From assembly GCF_000374845.1 (NCBI RefSeq), contig NZ_KB895416.1, forward strand, positions 124,001 through 188,000: a DNA stretch of 64,000 nucleotides, written 5' to 3'. Shown piece after piece: positions 43,262 through 54,343 of this stretch. Both the position numbers and the translations under genes were made by a program. The notes below the pieces were generated by a model. That model made no database searches. It was not told the DNA's origin and worked only from the letters and a program-made list of their open reading frames with translations. Each line of letters opens with the position of its first letter. Positions within the stretch are counted from its first letter, which is position 1. The DNA is from Paenibacillus terrigena DSM 21567. Its GTDB lineage: Bacteria; Bacillota; Bacilli; Paenibacillales; Paenibacillaceae.

Positions 43262-43877
43262 TTATTTACATGGCAAAGTTGCTCATTTAGAGACAGAATA
43301 TATTGTGCTGGATGTACAAGGTGTAGGATATCGGGTGTTCTGCCCGAATCCGTATTTTTTTGCGAAGAGTGATCAATCGGTGACGGTCTATATTCACCAT
43401 CATGTGCGCGAAGATGCCATTCTATTGTTCGGGTTCAGTTCACGCGAAGAACAGAAGCTCTTCCGTCGTCTGCTGGACGTGTCTGGTATTGGACCGAAGG
43501 TAGCCTTAGGCGTGCTCGCTGGCGGACGCCCGGAGACGCTCGTGGCAGCGATTCAGCAAGAGAATTTAGCGTTCCTTACGAAGCTGCCGGGTATTGGCAA
43601 GAAGACGGCGCAACGGATGGTATTAGATTTGAAGGACAAGCTGGATCATATCGGACTTGGGCTGGATGTATCGGCAGGCGGTCTTTTGATGGGAACAGCG
43701 ACCGATACAGCACTTGGCGGCGGCGCATGGCCAGAAGCCAAAGAAGCGCTCAAAGCACTCGGTTACACCGAAGCGGAGCTGGATCGTGTATGGTATACAC
43801 TGAAGGACAATGCGAGCGACAAGGACGGCGTAGATACGCTCATGAAACGGGCGCTTCAATTGTTGTTCAAGGGCTAA
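43254..43877 (+). CDS. ruvA: Holliday junction DNA helicase subunit RuvA
   Basis: RuvA binds the four-way junction and loads RuvB. The 207 residues have the N-terminal OB domain ([20 protein letters not shown]), two helix-hairpin-helix motifs ([13 protein letters not shown] and [19 protein letters not shown]), and the flexible C-terminal domain III ([19 protein letters not shown]) that contacts RuvB. Start overlaps the ruvC end. The gap to ruvB is 77 bases. Confidence 0.97.
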   Translation: MIDYLHGKVAHLETEYIVLDVQGVGYRVFCPNPYFFAKSDQSVTVYIHHHVREDAILLFGFSSREEQKLFRRLLDVSGIGPKVALGVLAGGRPETLVAAIQQENLAFLTKLPGIGKKTAQRMVLDLKDKLDHIGLGLDVSAGGLLMGTATDTALGGGAWPEAKEALKALGYTEAELDRVWYTLKDNASDKDGVDTLMKRALQLLFKG

Positions 43878-43954
43878 TTCGACGTGATATGCAACGTTTC
43901 GGATATTGCTGACGTCAGAATAATTAGTGATCGAGGGGAGCGAAAGGAACTGTA

Positions 43955-44965
43955 ATGGATGATCGAATCATATCGGCGAATTTAATGATGGAAGATCAAG
44001 CGGTGGAGCTGAGCCTTCGCCCTCGTTATTTATCCGAATATATCGGACAGAACCAAGTGAAAGAGAATTTGAAAGTATTCATTGAAGCCGCGAAGATGCG
44101 TAAGGAAGCGCTGGATCATGTGCTGCTGTATGGGCCACCTGGTCTTGGCAAGACGACATTGTCGAACATTATTGCCAATGAGCTGGGCGTCAATCTACGC
44201 ACAACTTCAGGTCCAGCAATTGAACGCCCTGGCGATCTGGCAGCGCTACTAACGAATTTGCAGGAGAATGACGTGTTGTTCATCGATGAAATCCATCGCC
44301 TGCATCGTACGGTCGAAGAAGTCCTCTATCCTGCGATGGAGGATTTCGCGCTTGATATTATGATTGGTAAAGGGCCAAGCGCTCGATCCGTACGGTTAGA
44401 TCTTCCGCCATTCACGCTGATCGGTGCGACGACGCGTGCGGGGCTATTGTCTGCGCCGCTGCGCGATCGATTCGGCGTTGTGAGCCGGCTCGAATTCTAT
44501 ACGGTCGATGAATTAGCGTTCATCGTCTCGCGTGCTTCCGACATACTCGGCGTTCAGATTATAGGGAATGCAGCGGAAGAGATTGCACTGCGATCGCGGG
44601 GGACACCGCGGATTGCGAATCGCTTGCTGAAGCGGGTAAGGGATTTCGCTCAAGTACGGGGAGACGGCATAATTACGGCATCCATCGCGAATGAAGCGCT
44701 GCGGATGATTCAAGTCGATGAAGCAGGGCTTGATCAGATCGATCATAAAATGTTGACGGCGATGATTCGTCAATTCCGAGGCGGCCCCGTCGGACTGGAT
44801 ACGATCGCGGCAACCATCGGGGAAGAGAGTCAGACGATTGAGGATGTCTATGAACCGTATCTCATGCAAATCGGGTTCTTGCAACGCTCACCGCGCGGTC
44901 GAATGGTTACCGAATTAGGATACAGACATCTTGGCATTCCTATGCCTACAGATCACAACAAGTAA
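43955..44965 (+). CDS. ruvB: Holliday junction branch migration ATPase RuvB
   Basis: RuvB is the AAA+ motor of branch migration. Of 336 residues, the landmarks are [20 protein letters not shown], the Walker [33 protein letters not shown] with Walker B, the arginine-rich [17 protein letters not shown], and the winged-helix C-terminus. ATG 43955 has a GGGGAGCGAAAGG site. The spoIID-like gene follows after 18 bases. Confidence 0.98.
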   Translation: MDDRIISANLMMEDQAVELSLRPRYLSEYIGQNQVKENLKVFIEAAKMRKEALDHVLLYGPPGLGKTTLSNIIANELGVNLRTTSGPAIERPGDLAALLTNLQENDVLFIDEIHRLHRTVEEVLYPAMEDFALDIMIGKGPSARSVRLDLPPFTLIGATTRAGLLSAPLRDRFGVVSRLEFYTVDELAFIVSRASDILGVQIIGNAAEEIALRSRGTPRIANRLLKRVRDFAQVRGDGIITASIANEALRMIQVDEAGLDQIDHKMLTAMIRQFRGGPVGLDTIAATIGEESQTIEDVYEPYLMQIGFLQRSPRGRMVTELGYRHLGIPMPTDHNK

Positions 44966-44983
44966 ATCGCTGAGGAGGAACTC

Positions 44984-47113
44984 ATGTACTTACTAGGGAG
45001 AGGTAGAGCACGTTCTTTAATGGGAAAAGTAGGCTTAGCGGCCATACTCACACTATCTGTTGCTACAACACCAATGATGATGAATTCGATATCTGCAAAG
45101 GAAGCTACAGCATCGGAGCAAGCGGATCAGATCCGTGTCGTCATCTTTGCCGATTTAGGCAGTCAGTACAAAGCTATTCAATCAACGGTGACACTCACGT
45201 CAGCAAGTGGATTTCAGATCGGCGTTCAAGGCGATCCTTGGCTTAATGCGAGTGCGAATCAATCGGTTAAATTCGGCCTAGATGCGTATGCCGTGAAGGT
45301 ACTCGAGACGACGGACACACGGGAAGTAAACGGCGTAGTGAATCGACTGCAAGCGATGAAGGAAGCCCCTTCCGTCATGATGGTGCGCCGCCAAGGCGTG
45401 GCAACTTATCAAATCGTTCTCGGGGATTATGTCAGTGCTGCTGAAGCGAGCAAGGTTCGTGACCGCGTGACAACTGACGCGAGCTTGGCTGCCTACTATA
45501 AGAAAGATAAGCCCGTCATTACGGGGAATCTGCATCTCGGAGCAGGAAGTTATGGGTCGGAACAACAAGCTGCTGCCGTTCAGCAGAAAATACTCGACGC
45601 AGGGATGGATGCTTATATCGCCATCACGAAGACCGGAGGAGGCTTGCAGTTCGCGGTATGGGTCGGACAAGCTGCGGATCAAGCCGAATTGAATGCCCTT
45701 CGTAATCAAGCAGCACAAAAGCTGCCAGGCATGTCTCTTCAACCTGTAGATGCTTCGCAAATGGGGCTACTTGCACGAGATAACGTAACCGTTGGTTATG
45801 CCAATGGCAGCGAGCCAATACCCCAATATTCGATGAGTGGATCTGCAGGAGCCAAATTGTGGATTAACGGCTCGTCTTCGGGAATCAAATTATCGGAACG
45901 GAGTAATCGGTCGTATCGAGGGAGCTTCGAGATTAGCGCCTATAATAATCGACTAGCTCTTGTGAATGAATTACCGCTGGAGCAGTATCTATATTCCGTC
46001 GTCGCGATGGAAGTCTCGCCCTCCTGGCCGGCGGAATCGCTTAAGGCACAGGCCGTAGCGGCTCGTACGTATGCACTCTTCCAAGGCAACAAATTCAAGA
46101 TTGGTCAAGTAGTCGATACAACCCTGAGTCAAGCCTATTATGGCATGGACAAGGAGCATCCGAATACGAATGCGGCTGTCGAGGCGACGGCAGGGCTCGT
46201 TATGAAGGTTGGCGGCAAACTGATCGAACCGGTCTATTCCTCGAATAGCGGTGGGAAGACAGCAGATAGCTCCGAAATTTGGGGCAATAAGACTTCCTAT
46301 CTCGTGAGTGTCGACAGTCCTGATGATGTCGCTGAAAAGGGATTGCCTTATTGGTATCGTGTGATGCTAAGTGATAACACGACAGGTTATGTACGAGAAG
46401 ACCTCGTGAAGGATTCCGGAAGGAAGACGGATGCAGGCTTACCGATTTATACGATTACAACCGATGGGACGAATCTTCGAGATATCCCGCTTATTCAAGC
46501 CGATGTGAAACCGGTGGCAATCGTAAATATCGGTACGGAAGTCGTGATCTTGGACAAAACGATTCAATCGAATACGATGCATTGGATTCGAGGTCCATAC
46601 ACGTCGGACGAATTAGTCAAAGCCATGTCGGGTAAATCAAAGACCCCCGTTGGAAGCTCGATTGCACGGCTCGAAGTATCAGGACGTGGTCCATCTGATC
46701 GTGTGACCGAGATCAAGGTCAATGGACAAGTATTCGATGTCAAGAATCCGGACACGCTTCGCAGTGCATTGAATGGCTTGCCAAGTACCCGATTTGATAT
46801 TGAAGAAACGGGCAGTTATACTATATTAGGTGCGAACGGGGCAACTCGGACCTTGGCAAGCAGCAATGGCAAGGTTCAAGCCGTAACGAGCAAAGGCAAT
46901 GCTGCACTGAATCCAGGATCTAACCTCATTATGGGTGGGCATGGACAAGTTCATGTGATCACAGGAGAAGCATTGTACCGGTTCATCGGTACTGGAAATG
47001 GACATGGGGTTGGCATGTCTCAATGGGGCGCGAAAGGCCTCGCAGATCAAGGGTATGATTACCAATCGATATTGCAATACTATTATAAAGATATTAATTT
47101 GGTTAAGGAATGA
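44984..47113 (+). CDS. SpoIID/LytB-domain protein with SPOR region
   Basis: The 709-residue exported protein has an N-terminal signal peptide ([17 protein letters not shown]), then two SPOR-like segments between about 130 and 260 ([40 protein letters not shown]). A SpoIID/LytB domain follows, with [19 protein letters not shown], the [20 protein letters not shown] motif with the presumed catalytic Glu, and the C-terminal [21 protein letters not shown] segment of about 200 residues, including an SH3-like part ([20 protein letters not shown]), is inserted inside the SpoIID domain. SpoIID is a lytic transglycosylase needed for engulfment; this larger protein may act in sporulation or vegetative wall work. 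It lies between ruvB and queA. Confidence 0.85.
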   Translation: MYLLGRGRARSLMGKVGLAAILTLSVATTPMMMNSISAKEATASEQADQIRVVIFADLGSQYKAIQSTVTLTSASGFQIGVQGDPWLNASANQSVKFGLDAYAVKVLETTDTREVNGVVNRLQAMKEAPSVMMVRRQGVATYQIVLGDYVSAAEASKVRDRVTTDASLAAYYKKDKPVITGNLHLGAGSYGSEQQAAAVQQKILDAGMDAYIAITKTGGGLQFAVWVGQAADQAELNALRNQAAQKLPGMSLQPVDASQMGLLARDNVTVGYANGSEPIPQYSMSGSAGAKLWINGSSSGIKLSERSNRSYRGSFEISAYNNRLALVNELPLEQYLYSVVAMEVSPSWPAESLKAQAVAARTYALFQGNKFKIGQVVDTTLSQAYYGMDKEHPNTNAAVEATAGLVMKVGGKLIEPVYSSNSGGKTADSSEIWGNKTSYLVSVDSPDDVAEKGLPYWYRVMLSDNTTGYVREDLVKDSGRKTDAGLPIYTITTDGTNLRDIPLIQADVKPVAIVNIGTEVVILDKTIQSNTMHWIRGPYTSDELVKAMSGKSKTPVGSSIARLEVSGRGPSDRVTEIKVNGQVFDVKNPDTLRSALNGLPSTRFDIEETGSYTILGANGATRTLASSNGKVQAVTSKGNAALNPGSNLIMGGHGQVHVITGEALYRFIGTGNGHGVGMSQWGAKGLADQGYDYQSILQYYYKDINLVKE

Positions 47114-47123
47114 AATAGCGATC

Positions 47124-49312
<2,189 letters not shown>

Positions 49313-49361
49313 GAATCCGCTTGTGATATATCAGTGATAGCCTTTGAAAGGGGGGATAACG

Positions 49362-49667
49362 ATGCCATTAGCAGAAGCAGCTCCAGCAGCTGGCGGTAGT
49401 ATTTGGGGAATGATCTTACCATTCGTATTGATGTTCGCTGTGTTCTATTTCTTATTGATTCGTCCACAGCAGAAGAAACAAAAGACGCGTAATTCGATGC
49501 TTAGCGCAGTGAAAAAAGGCGATAAAATCGTAACAATCGGCGGTCTGCACGGAACAATTCATGAAATTACGGAAGATGTTGTTGTTCTACTTGTGAATGA
49601 CGCGACGAAGCTTACTTTCGATCGCAGCGCGATTAGTACAATCACTAAAACTACCGACGCATCCTAG
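49362..49667 (+). CDS. yajC: Preprotein translocase subunit YajC
   Basis: YajC is a single-span membrane protein of the SecDF accessory complex. The 101 residues have a membrane helix (WGMILPFVLMFAVFYFLLI) followed by the hallmark RPQQKKQKTRNSMLSAVKKGDKIVTIG split around RNSML, and a small beta domain. ATG 49362 has an AAAGGGGGG site; an in-frame ATG at 49344 is upstream of that site and rejected. secD and secF are 4.7 kb downstream. Confidence 0.95.
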   Translation: MPLAEAAPAAGGSIWGMILPFVLMFAVFYFLLIRPQQKKQKTRNSMLSAVKKGDKIVTIGGLHGTIHEITEDVVVLLVNDATKLTFDRSAISTITKTTDAS

Positions 49668-49683
49668 TACATAGGCATGACAC

Positions 49684-49721
49684 ACAAAGAGCTCTCTTCT
49701 TAGGAAGAGAGCTCTTTGTCG
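49684..49721. terminator. bidirectional terminator between yajC and PAP2
   Basis: A 16-bp perfect stem (49684-49699 with 49704-49719, containing GAGCTCTC) has a four-base loop. Few T's follow on either strand but the stem is very stable and it lies between convergent genes. Confidence 0.8.
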
Positions 49722-49756
49722 CATATATTCGCATTTCCGTGCTAATCGATCGACTG

Positions 49757-50596
49757 CTACTGTCCCACATCTCGATTTGGTACACGGAGCCTTGCTGGTG
49801 ACTGCACAGTACCTCGATGCGCGAACCAATATCCGATGGATGAAGCTGTTACGGCGAGTACTACTCCCCCGAGCATATCCGTCAACCAGTGAATTCCTAG
49901 ATAGAAAATAGAGAATACAATGATGGCTGCGCTTGCTGTGGTGAAGATGGCCCATCGTCTGTTCCCCGAACGAATCGCCAGAATGGCAAGTGTCACGGAG
50001 ATCGATGTATGCAGGCTTGGGAAACAATTGTTGAGTCCTGATAATGCTCTGTACTGCTCTTCGAATTTCGGATAGACATCCAGCATTAAGAATTGTACCT
50101 GTGCTGGCGCATAGGACCAGACTTCATTGACAGGGAAGAAGAGATAGAATGGAATGGCGATGACATAGTTGATAATGACCGCGTAGATCGTAGCATAGAC
50201 CATTTCATCTTTTTTCTCCGCTGTATAGATAGCCAAGGAAGAGAGCAGCAATGTTTGGAAGATAACGACATAAAAAAAGCCGACAACCGTCGTAATCCAG
50301 TTATTTGCGAAAAAATGTTGAACCGTTTGAACGAAATTCCCTTCAAGCTGGTGAATCATCGGTGTGAAATCCCATGTCAGATTCATGGCATTTTCGATCT
50401 GCAATTCGACATTATTGAGTAGTAGAATCGCAATGAGTGCTATGATATGAAATAAATATTTACGAGAACTGAAAAGCTGACGGACGAAGATTCCGGCAAT
50501 CTTGATCGGATTCTTCATGGCTCCGAACCATATAAGCAGAATAAAAGCTGCAGCAGTCAGCAAGCTTACCATCTGCATGGAATGAAATAAAACCAA
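49757..50596 (-). CDS. PAP2-superfamily membrane phosphatase
   Basis: The 279-residue protein has six or so membrane helices and the phosphatase motif pair CFPSLHTSISVTLA and GIHWLTDMLGG; the two conserved His residues are in SLHTS and GIHW. An upstream Arg/Lys-rich motif is hard to see. The general layout resembles the AUR1/inositol phosphorylceramide synthase-type branch of PAP2 enzymes. It may act on undecaprenyl or phosphatidic acid substrates. The start is TTG 50596 with GGGAGG nine bases before. It is convergent with yajC. Confidence 0.85.
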   Translation of the reverse strand: MVLFHSMQMVSLLTAAAFILLIWFGAMKNPIKIAGIFVRQLFSSRKYLFHIIALIAILLLNNVELQIENAMNLTWDFTPMIHQLEGNFVQTVQHFFANNWITTVVGFFYVVIFQTLLLSSLAIYTAEKKDEMVYATIYAVIINYVIAIPFYLFFPVNEVWSYAPAQVQFLMLDVYPKFEEQYRALSGLNNCFPSLHTSISVTLAILAIRSGNRRWAIFTTASAAIIVFSIFYLGIHWLTDMLGGVVLAVTASSIGYWFAHRGTVQSPARLRVPNRDVGQ

Positions 50597-50670
50597 CGTA
50601 CTTTGCCTCCCTATTAAACTGCGATTGTGATACCTGCAACATTATATCACATATCTAACAGGAAGAAACA

Positions 50671-51063
50671 TTACGATCTTTTCATATTAACACCTAGCAT
50701 GCCGCCGATGGCTGCAATAGAGAACGCAGCGACAAGCATCACAAGGACGGAGACATTGAATCCAGCATCATAAGCGAGGAAACTAATAAGCATGACAATG
50801 AGACAGTAGAGAATGCCGAGCAGCCCGCCATAGTACCAGCCGCGTTTCTCCGAACGGCGTCCAGATGTCATACCACCGATGAAGAGGGCAAAGCCATGGA
50901 GAATATAGCTGTATTTCGGGAGATTCTCTTCCTGCATACCGCTTAGCCAGAGCAGCATGGATAGAGCAAGTGCTCCTAATGTCATCCAGATAAAAGCATA
51001 CGTTAATCCCGAAAGAATCGGACTGGAAATATGGAATTTCGAGACACGGTTAATCGGATTCAT
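50671..51063 (-). CDS. TIGR04086-family membrane protein (YrzE-like)
   Basis: The 130-residue protein has four membrane helices (SGLTYAFIWMTLGALALSML, HGFALFIGGMTSGRRSEKRG, GLLGILYCLIVMLISFLAY, and a last one ending IGGMLGVN). This matches the TIGR04086/YrzE type that lies beside yrbF (yajC) and yrbG in Bacillus. The function is unknown. ATG at 51063 follows GAGGAGGG. It is divergent from the DUF421 gene by 201 bases, in which I see nothing coding. Confidence 0.75.
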   Translation of the reverse strand: MNPINRVSKFHISSPILSGLTYAFIWMTLGALALSMLLWLSGMQEENLPKYSYILHGFALFIGGMTSGRRSEKRGWYYGGLLGILYCLIVMLISFLAYDAGFNVSVLVMLVAAFSIAAIGGMLGVNMKRS

Positions 51064-51264
51064 GCGTAAATCCCTCCTCTATTTTTGAACTACATCTATT
51101 ACCAACAGTGTATGGTCAGGCTGTATAAATTAGTACAAGGATGCAATCCATTTCCATTTATTTAAACTGGCGATCGGAGTATGAGTCGAGCCAGCGGCGG
51201 TCAGAATACCAGATACATGAAGCCAGGGTAATCACAACAATTCACCTAGGAGGTATAGGGCGGA

Positions 51265-51993
51265 ATGGAAAATCTGACCGTTATTTTTCGTACAGTGCTC
51301 GTATACTTCATTGTATTTCTGGTGCTGCGTCTGATGGGAAAACGCGAAATCGGTAAGCTATCGGTATTCGATCTGGTGATCTCCATTATGATTGCCGAGA
51401 GTGCCGTTTTCGTCTTGGATGATGTGAAGCGTCCGCTATGGGACGGGATTTTACCGATTCTAACGTTATTGGTGATTCAAGTGAGCATCGCCTACATTTC
51501 ACTCAAGAATCGGACGGTTCGTCTTCTCTTCGACGGCAGGCCGAGCATGATTGTGAACAATGGGAAGCTCGATGCGGATGAAATGCGTAGACAGCGCTAT
51601 ACACTTGATGATCTGATGCAGCAGCTAAGGGATCAGCAGGTGGAGGATTTAAATGATGTGCAATTCGCGATGCTGGAGACGACAGGGAAGCTAAGTGTTA
51701 TTTTGAAGAAAGAGCAAGAATCATCAGATGACGATAATTCATCCAATCCGATTGATTCTCATAAACATACGAACGCGATTCCTCATGCGGATCATATCAA
51801 GTATGCGTCACTTCCGCTGCCTTTGATTATGGATGGGAAAGTGCAGGATGAGAACCTAGAGAAAATTGAGAAGACGCGGTTCTGGCTCAAAAATAAAATT
51901 CAAGAAAAAGGCGTTCAAGATTTCAAAGAGGTGTTCTTCTGCACGATTGACCATAAAGGACAACTATTTATCGATACAAGACAGAAGGGGTAG
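51265..51993 (+). CDS. DUF421 membrane protein YrbG-like
   Basis: The 242-residue protein has two to three N-terminal membrane helices (LVYFIVFLVLRLMGKREIG, SVFDLVISIMIAESAVFVL) and a soluble DUF421 domain (GKLDADEMRRQRYTLDDLMQ, FAMLETTGKLSVILK). It matches YrbG of Bacillus in position beside yrzE and spoVB. Compared with the fusion protein at 19.3 kb it has no DUF1657 tail but a longer Asp/His-rich insert after ILKK. ATG 51265 has AGGAGG. It ends eight bases before the convergent spoVB stop. Confidence 0.85.
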   Translation: MENLTVIFRTVLVYFIVFLVLRLMGKREIGKLSVFDLVISIMIAESAVFVLDDVKRPLWDGILPILTLLVIQVSIAYISLKNRTVRLLFDGRPSMIVNNGKLDADEMRRQRYTLDDLMQQLRDQQVEDLNDVQFAMLETTGKLSVILKKEQESSDDDNSSNPIDSHKHTNAIPHADHIKYASLPLPLIMDGKVQDENLEKIEKTRFWLKNKIQEKGVQDFKEVFFCTIDHKGQLFIDTRQKG

Positions 51994-52001
51994 AAAATCA
52001 A

Positions 52002-53594
52002 TCAGGAGGCGCGGTTCTGAAAAAATTTGCCGATAATCGGGATCCGAATGATATCATGTCGGTCCACTAATTTGACGAGGAACATCATGACCAAATAAAT
52101 GATAAGGCCGGCAGTACAAGCGATCAGCATGCGGGCCCAGTTATCCAAAACCAAGCTAGGCTGCCGGAAAATAAATTGAACGACTGCGCCCATAATGATC
52201 ATCGATGCACCGACTTTGATCAGATCCAACCACGACATCCGGAAGTGAAGGACACGGATAACGCTCTGAAGATGCAGGATCGTGACGACGAGAATATTCA
52301 CCATGATGGCAATAAGGGCACCATAGATGCCTAAATCCGGATTGGAAGCGAGCTGAACGATCAGGATCAATTTTATCGCCGCGCCAATGAATGTATTGAG
52401 CAGGGCCTTACCAGGTTCATTCAACGCTTGGAGCGCAGCTTGTAAAGGTGCCTGAATGTAAATGAACAGCGCGACAGGTGCCATCCATTTGAGCATGTTC
52501 GCGACTTCGCCGTTATTATAGAGCAAGAGGCACAGTGGCTCTGCTAGGACGAACATAATGATCGCGAAAGGAGCCCCGGAGACCAGCGAGAGTCGAATGG
52601 CCTGATGAAGTCGTTTGTGGATCGTCTTCGAATCCTTCCGTGCAGCTGCCTCGGATAGCGAAGGAACGAGAGATACGGCCAGCGAGTAAGTTAGTGCGCC
52701 AGGCAGCATGATGATCGGGATGATCATCCCTTGCAGTGCTCCGTATTGAGCCGTTGCGATACCGGTGGCGATGCCTGCAATGGCAAGGCTCTGCATCGTT
52801 AAGATGGATTCAAAAAGATACGATAGCGATCCGACGAGTCGTCCTGCGGTGACGGGGATTGAGATACCCATAATACGTTTAAGAACGCCGGTTTGTTTAT
52901 CTGTGACTGCATCTGTTTGAGGTGCATTCGACGTATCGTTTTGGAAGGATTTAGCTGCTGATCTTTTGTTCATCCAATAGTGCCAGAACAAAGTGAAAAA
53001 TCCGCAGAATTCACCGGCCACGACACCTAACATAGCACCTGCTGCTGCGTATTCGATACCCTTTGGCAGGAAAAGATAAGACAGAGTGAGCATCGCTACG
53101 ATACGGACCAACGTCTCGATGATCCCTGAAGCTGCGGTAGGAATCATATTTTGTTTGCCTTGGAAATAGCCGCGGAAGACAGACGAGACCGCAATCACCG
53201 GAATCATCGGCGCCATACTGAGGAAGGTGAGATAGACGCGAGAATCCGTGAGCACATGTGTCGTAATCCAAGGGGCAAATAGAATACATAACAAAGTGAA
53301 TAGCAAACTGATCCCAATCGTGAAAATGAGGGATACCGTCAGGATCTTACGAACCTTTGCGTCATCTTCTTGCGAATCGGCTTCGGCGACGAGTTTGGCA
53401 ATTGCAAGTGGAATGCCTCCCGTAATGATGGTTACAATGACGATGAGGAATGGGTAACTTAACTGATACAGGCCGACGCCCTCGGCTCCAATAACACGTG
53501 GAAGCGTAATGCGAGGGATAAACCCGAGTATTCGATTAATAATACCGGCAGCGAGTAAGATCATAGTTCCTTTAATAAAAGATTGCTTGCGCAA
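52002..53594 (-). CDS. spoVB: SpoVB, putative lipid flippase for cortex synthesis
   Basis: SpoVB is a MOP-family membrane protein required for spore cortex peptidoglycan, related to lipid II flippases. The 530-residue protein has about fourteen membrane helices and starts with MRKQSFIKGTMILLAAGIIN, very like the Bacillus SpoVB N-terminus. I chose TTG 53594, preceded by GGAAGAGGGA; in-frame ATGs at 53630, 53618 and 53615 lie ahead of this site. It is divergent from comN, as in Bacillus the two are neighbours. Its end is almost in contact with yrbG. Confidence 0.9.
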   Translation of the reverse strand: MRKQSFIKGTMILLAAGIINRILGFIPRITLPRVIGAEGVGLYQLSYPFLIVIVTIITGGIPLAIAKLVAEADSQEDDAKVRKILTVSLIFTIGISLLFTLLCILFAPWITTHVLTDSRVYLTFLSMAPMIPVIAVSSVFRGYFQGKQNMIPTAASGIIETLVRIVAMLTLSYLFLPKGIEYAAAGAMLGVVAGEFCGFFTLFWHYWMNKRSAAKSFQNDTSNAPQTDAVTDKQTGVLKRIMGISIPVTAGRLVGSLSYLFESILTMQSLAIAGIATGIATAQYGALQGMIIPIIMLPGALTYSLAVSLVPSLSEAAARKDSKTIHKRLHQAIRLSLVSGAPFAIIMFVLAEPLCLLLYNNGEVANMLKWMAPVALFIYIQAPLQAALQALNEPGKALLNTFIGAAIKLILIVQLASNPDLGIYGALIAIMVNILVVTILHLQSVIRVLHFRMSWLDLIKVGASMIIMGAVVQFIFRQPSLVLDNWARMLIACTAGLIIYLVMMFLVKLVDRHDIIRIPIIGKFFQNRAS

Positions 53595-53676
53595 TAGGGA
53601 TCCCTCTTCCTTCATCATTTTTATGCGCATGAGTCAAGCTCCAGGCTGTCCATTCATATCTATGCATGAAAGATGC

Positions 53677-53706
53677 TTGACATGCAGAGGGTGATCGAAC
53701 TATATT
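53677..53706 (+). promoter_or_regulatory. sigma-A promoter of comN
   Basis: A perfect TTGACA (53677-53682) lies 18 bases before TATATT (53701-53706), 110 bases upstream of the comN ATG. Confidence 0.65.
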
Positions 53707-53815
53707 TTTCACGAGGACCGATCGTGGGCAGGATAACCCTGATGAAGGATCGAATACTACATCACAAGGGTTGATTGGACAAGCTTGTTCCCGAAAGGTT
53801 AGGAGGGACGCATCA

Positions 53816-54073
53816 ATGAGTAATGATTGGGAATCAGACCAAAATTTAGATGAGGTATTTGCACAGCTATGCCAGAGCAAGGCCGAGGAGTTTCATTTAA
53901 TTGGATATGAACATGTCACGGCAGAAGAAATCTGGGAATGTGTGAGTAATAAATATGTTAAGAAAGGCATGCCACAGCTCCATCAAGTGGTGAATGATAT
54001 TCTATCGTTAAAAGCGACAAGCTTTATGAATTATATGACGATGGCTGCATTTAAGGGCTCTCCTTTTGGATAA
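53816..54073 (+). CDS. comN: ComN-like post-transcriptional regulator
   Basis: The 85-residue acidic, helical protein has the features of the ComN/YrzD family (DEVFAQLCQSKAEEFHLIGYE, VTAEEIWECVSNKYVKKG, LHQVVNDILSLKATSFMNYM). In Bacillus ComN controls comE mRNA localisation or level and lies between spoVB and secDF, as here. ATG 53816 has a TAGGAGGGA site. The stop codon is inside the loop of its terminator. Confidence 0.8.
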   Translation: MSNDWESDQNLDEVFAQLCQSKAEEFHLIGYEHVTAEEIWECVSNKYVKKGMPQLHQVVNDILSLKATSFMNYMTMAAFKGSPFG

Positions 54074-54086
54074 AAGGAGGGCTTTT
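54057..54086 (+). terminator. terminator of comN overlapping its stop
   Basis: GCTCTCCTTTT (54057-54067) pairs with AAAAGGAGGGC (54072-54082) with one G-T pair, followed by TTTTC. The last comN codons form the 5' arm. Confidence 0.85.
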
Positions 54087-54101
54087 CTCAACGGGAGGCA
54101 A

Positions 54102-54167
54102 GTGCAGCTTGATGAAGCGCTGATGCTGTTGCATAACTTTACTATTGTAGATAAAAACTACCTCTAA
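54102..54167 (+). CDS. Possible 21-residue small ORF upstream of secD
   Basis: A GTG-started ORF (MQLDEALMLLHNFTIVDKNYL) has a GGGAGG site four bases upstream and stops at TAA 54165-54167. The stop overlaps the 5' arm of a terminator-like hairpin (54160-54213). Such layout is known for leader peptides, but the secD promoter lies further downstream, so the link to secD is not direct. It may be chance. Confidence 0.25.
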   Translation: MQLDEALMLLHNFTIVDKNYL

Positions 54168-54213
54168 ATGTGGTCGAACAGCCCTGTGAATTGACTTCGA
54201 TAGAGGTTTTTCT
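54160..54213 (+). terminator. structured hairpin with T-run upstream of secD
   Basis: ACCTCTA (54160-54166) pairs with TAGAGGT (54201-54207), and inside it TCGAA (54173-54177) pairs with TTCGA (54196-54200), followed by TTTTTC. The long interrupted stem looks like a structured RNA ending in a terminator more than a simple hairpin. Confidence 0.5.
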
Positions 54214-54278
54214 TACATTATAAGGAAATGAAAAGGCTTCGATGCGAGTTTGGCAAATGTGCCATATTACGTCATAAA

Positions 54279-54307
54279 TTGACTCGATTTTAGAGCGTCG
54301 CTATAAT
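54279..54307 (+). promoter_or_regulatory. sigma-A promoter of secD-secF
   Basis: TTGACT (54279-54284) and TATAAT (54302-54307) are 17 bases apart, 36 bases before the secD ATG. Confidence 0.85.
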
Positions 54308-54343
54308 AGGAATATTGAGTATGAAAGGGGAACAGGGGACGGT

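Noticed and set aside
51141-51356. A 71-codon ORF before yrbG
   Set aside because: It overlaps the yrbG start, lacks a ribosome binding site and its residues look random.
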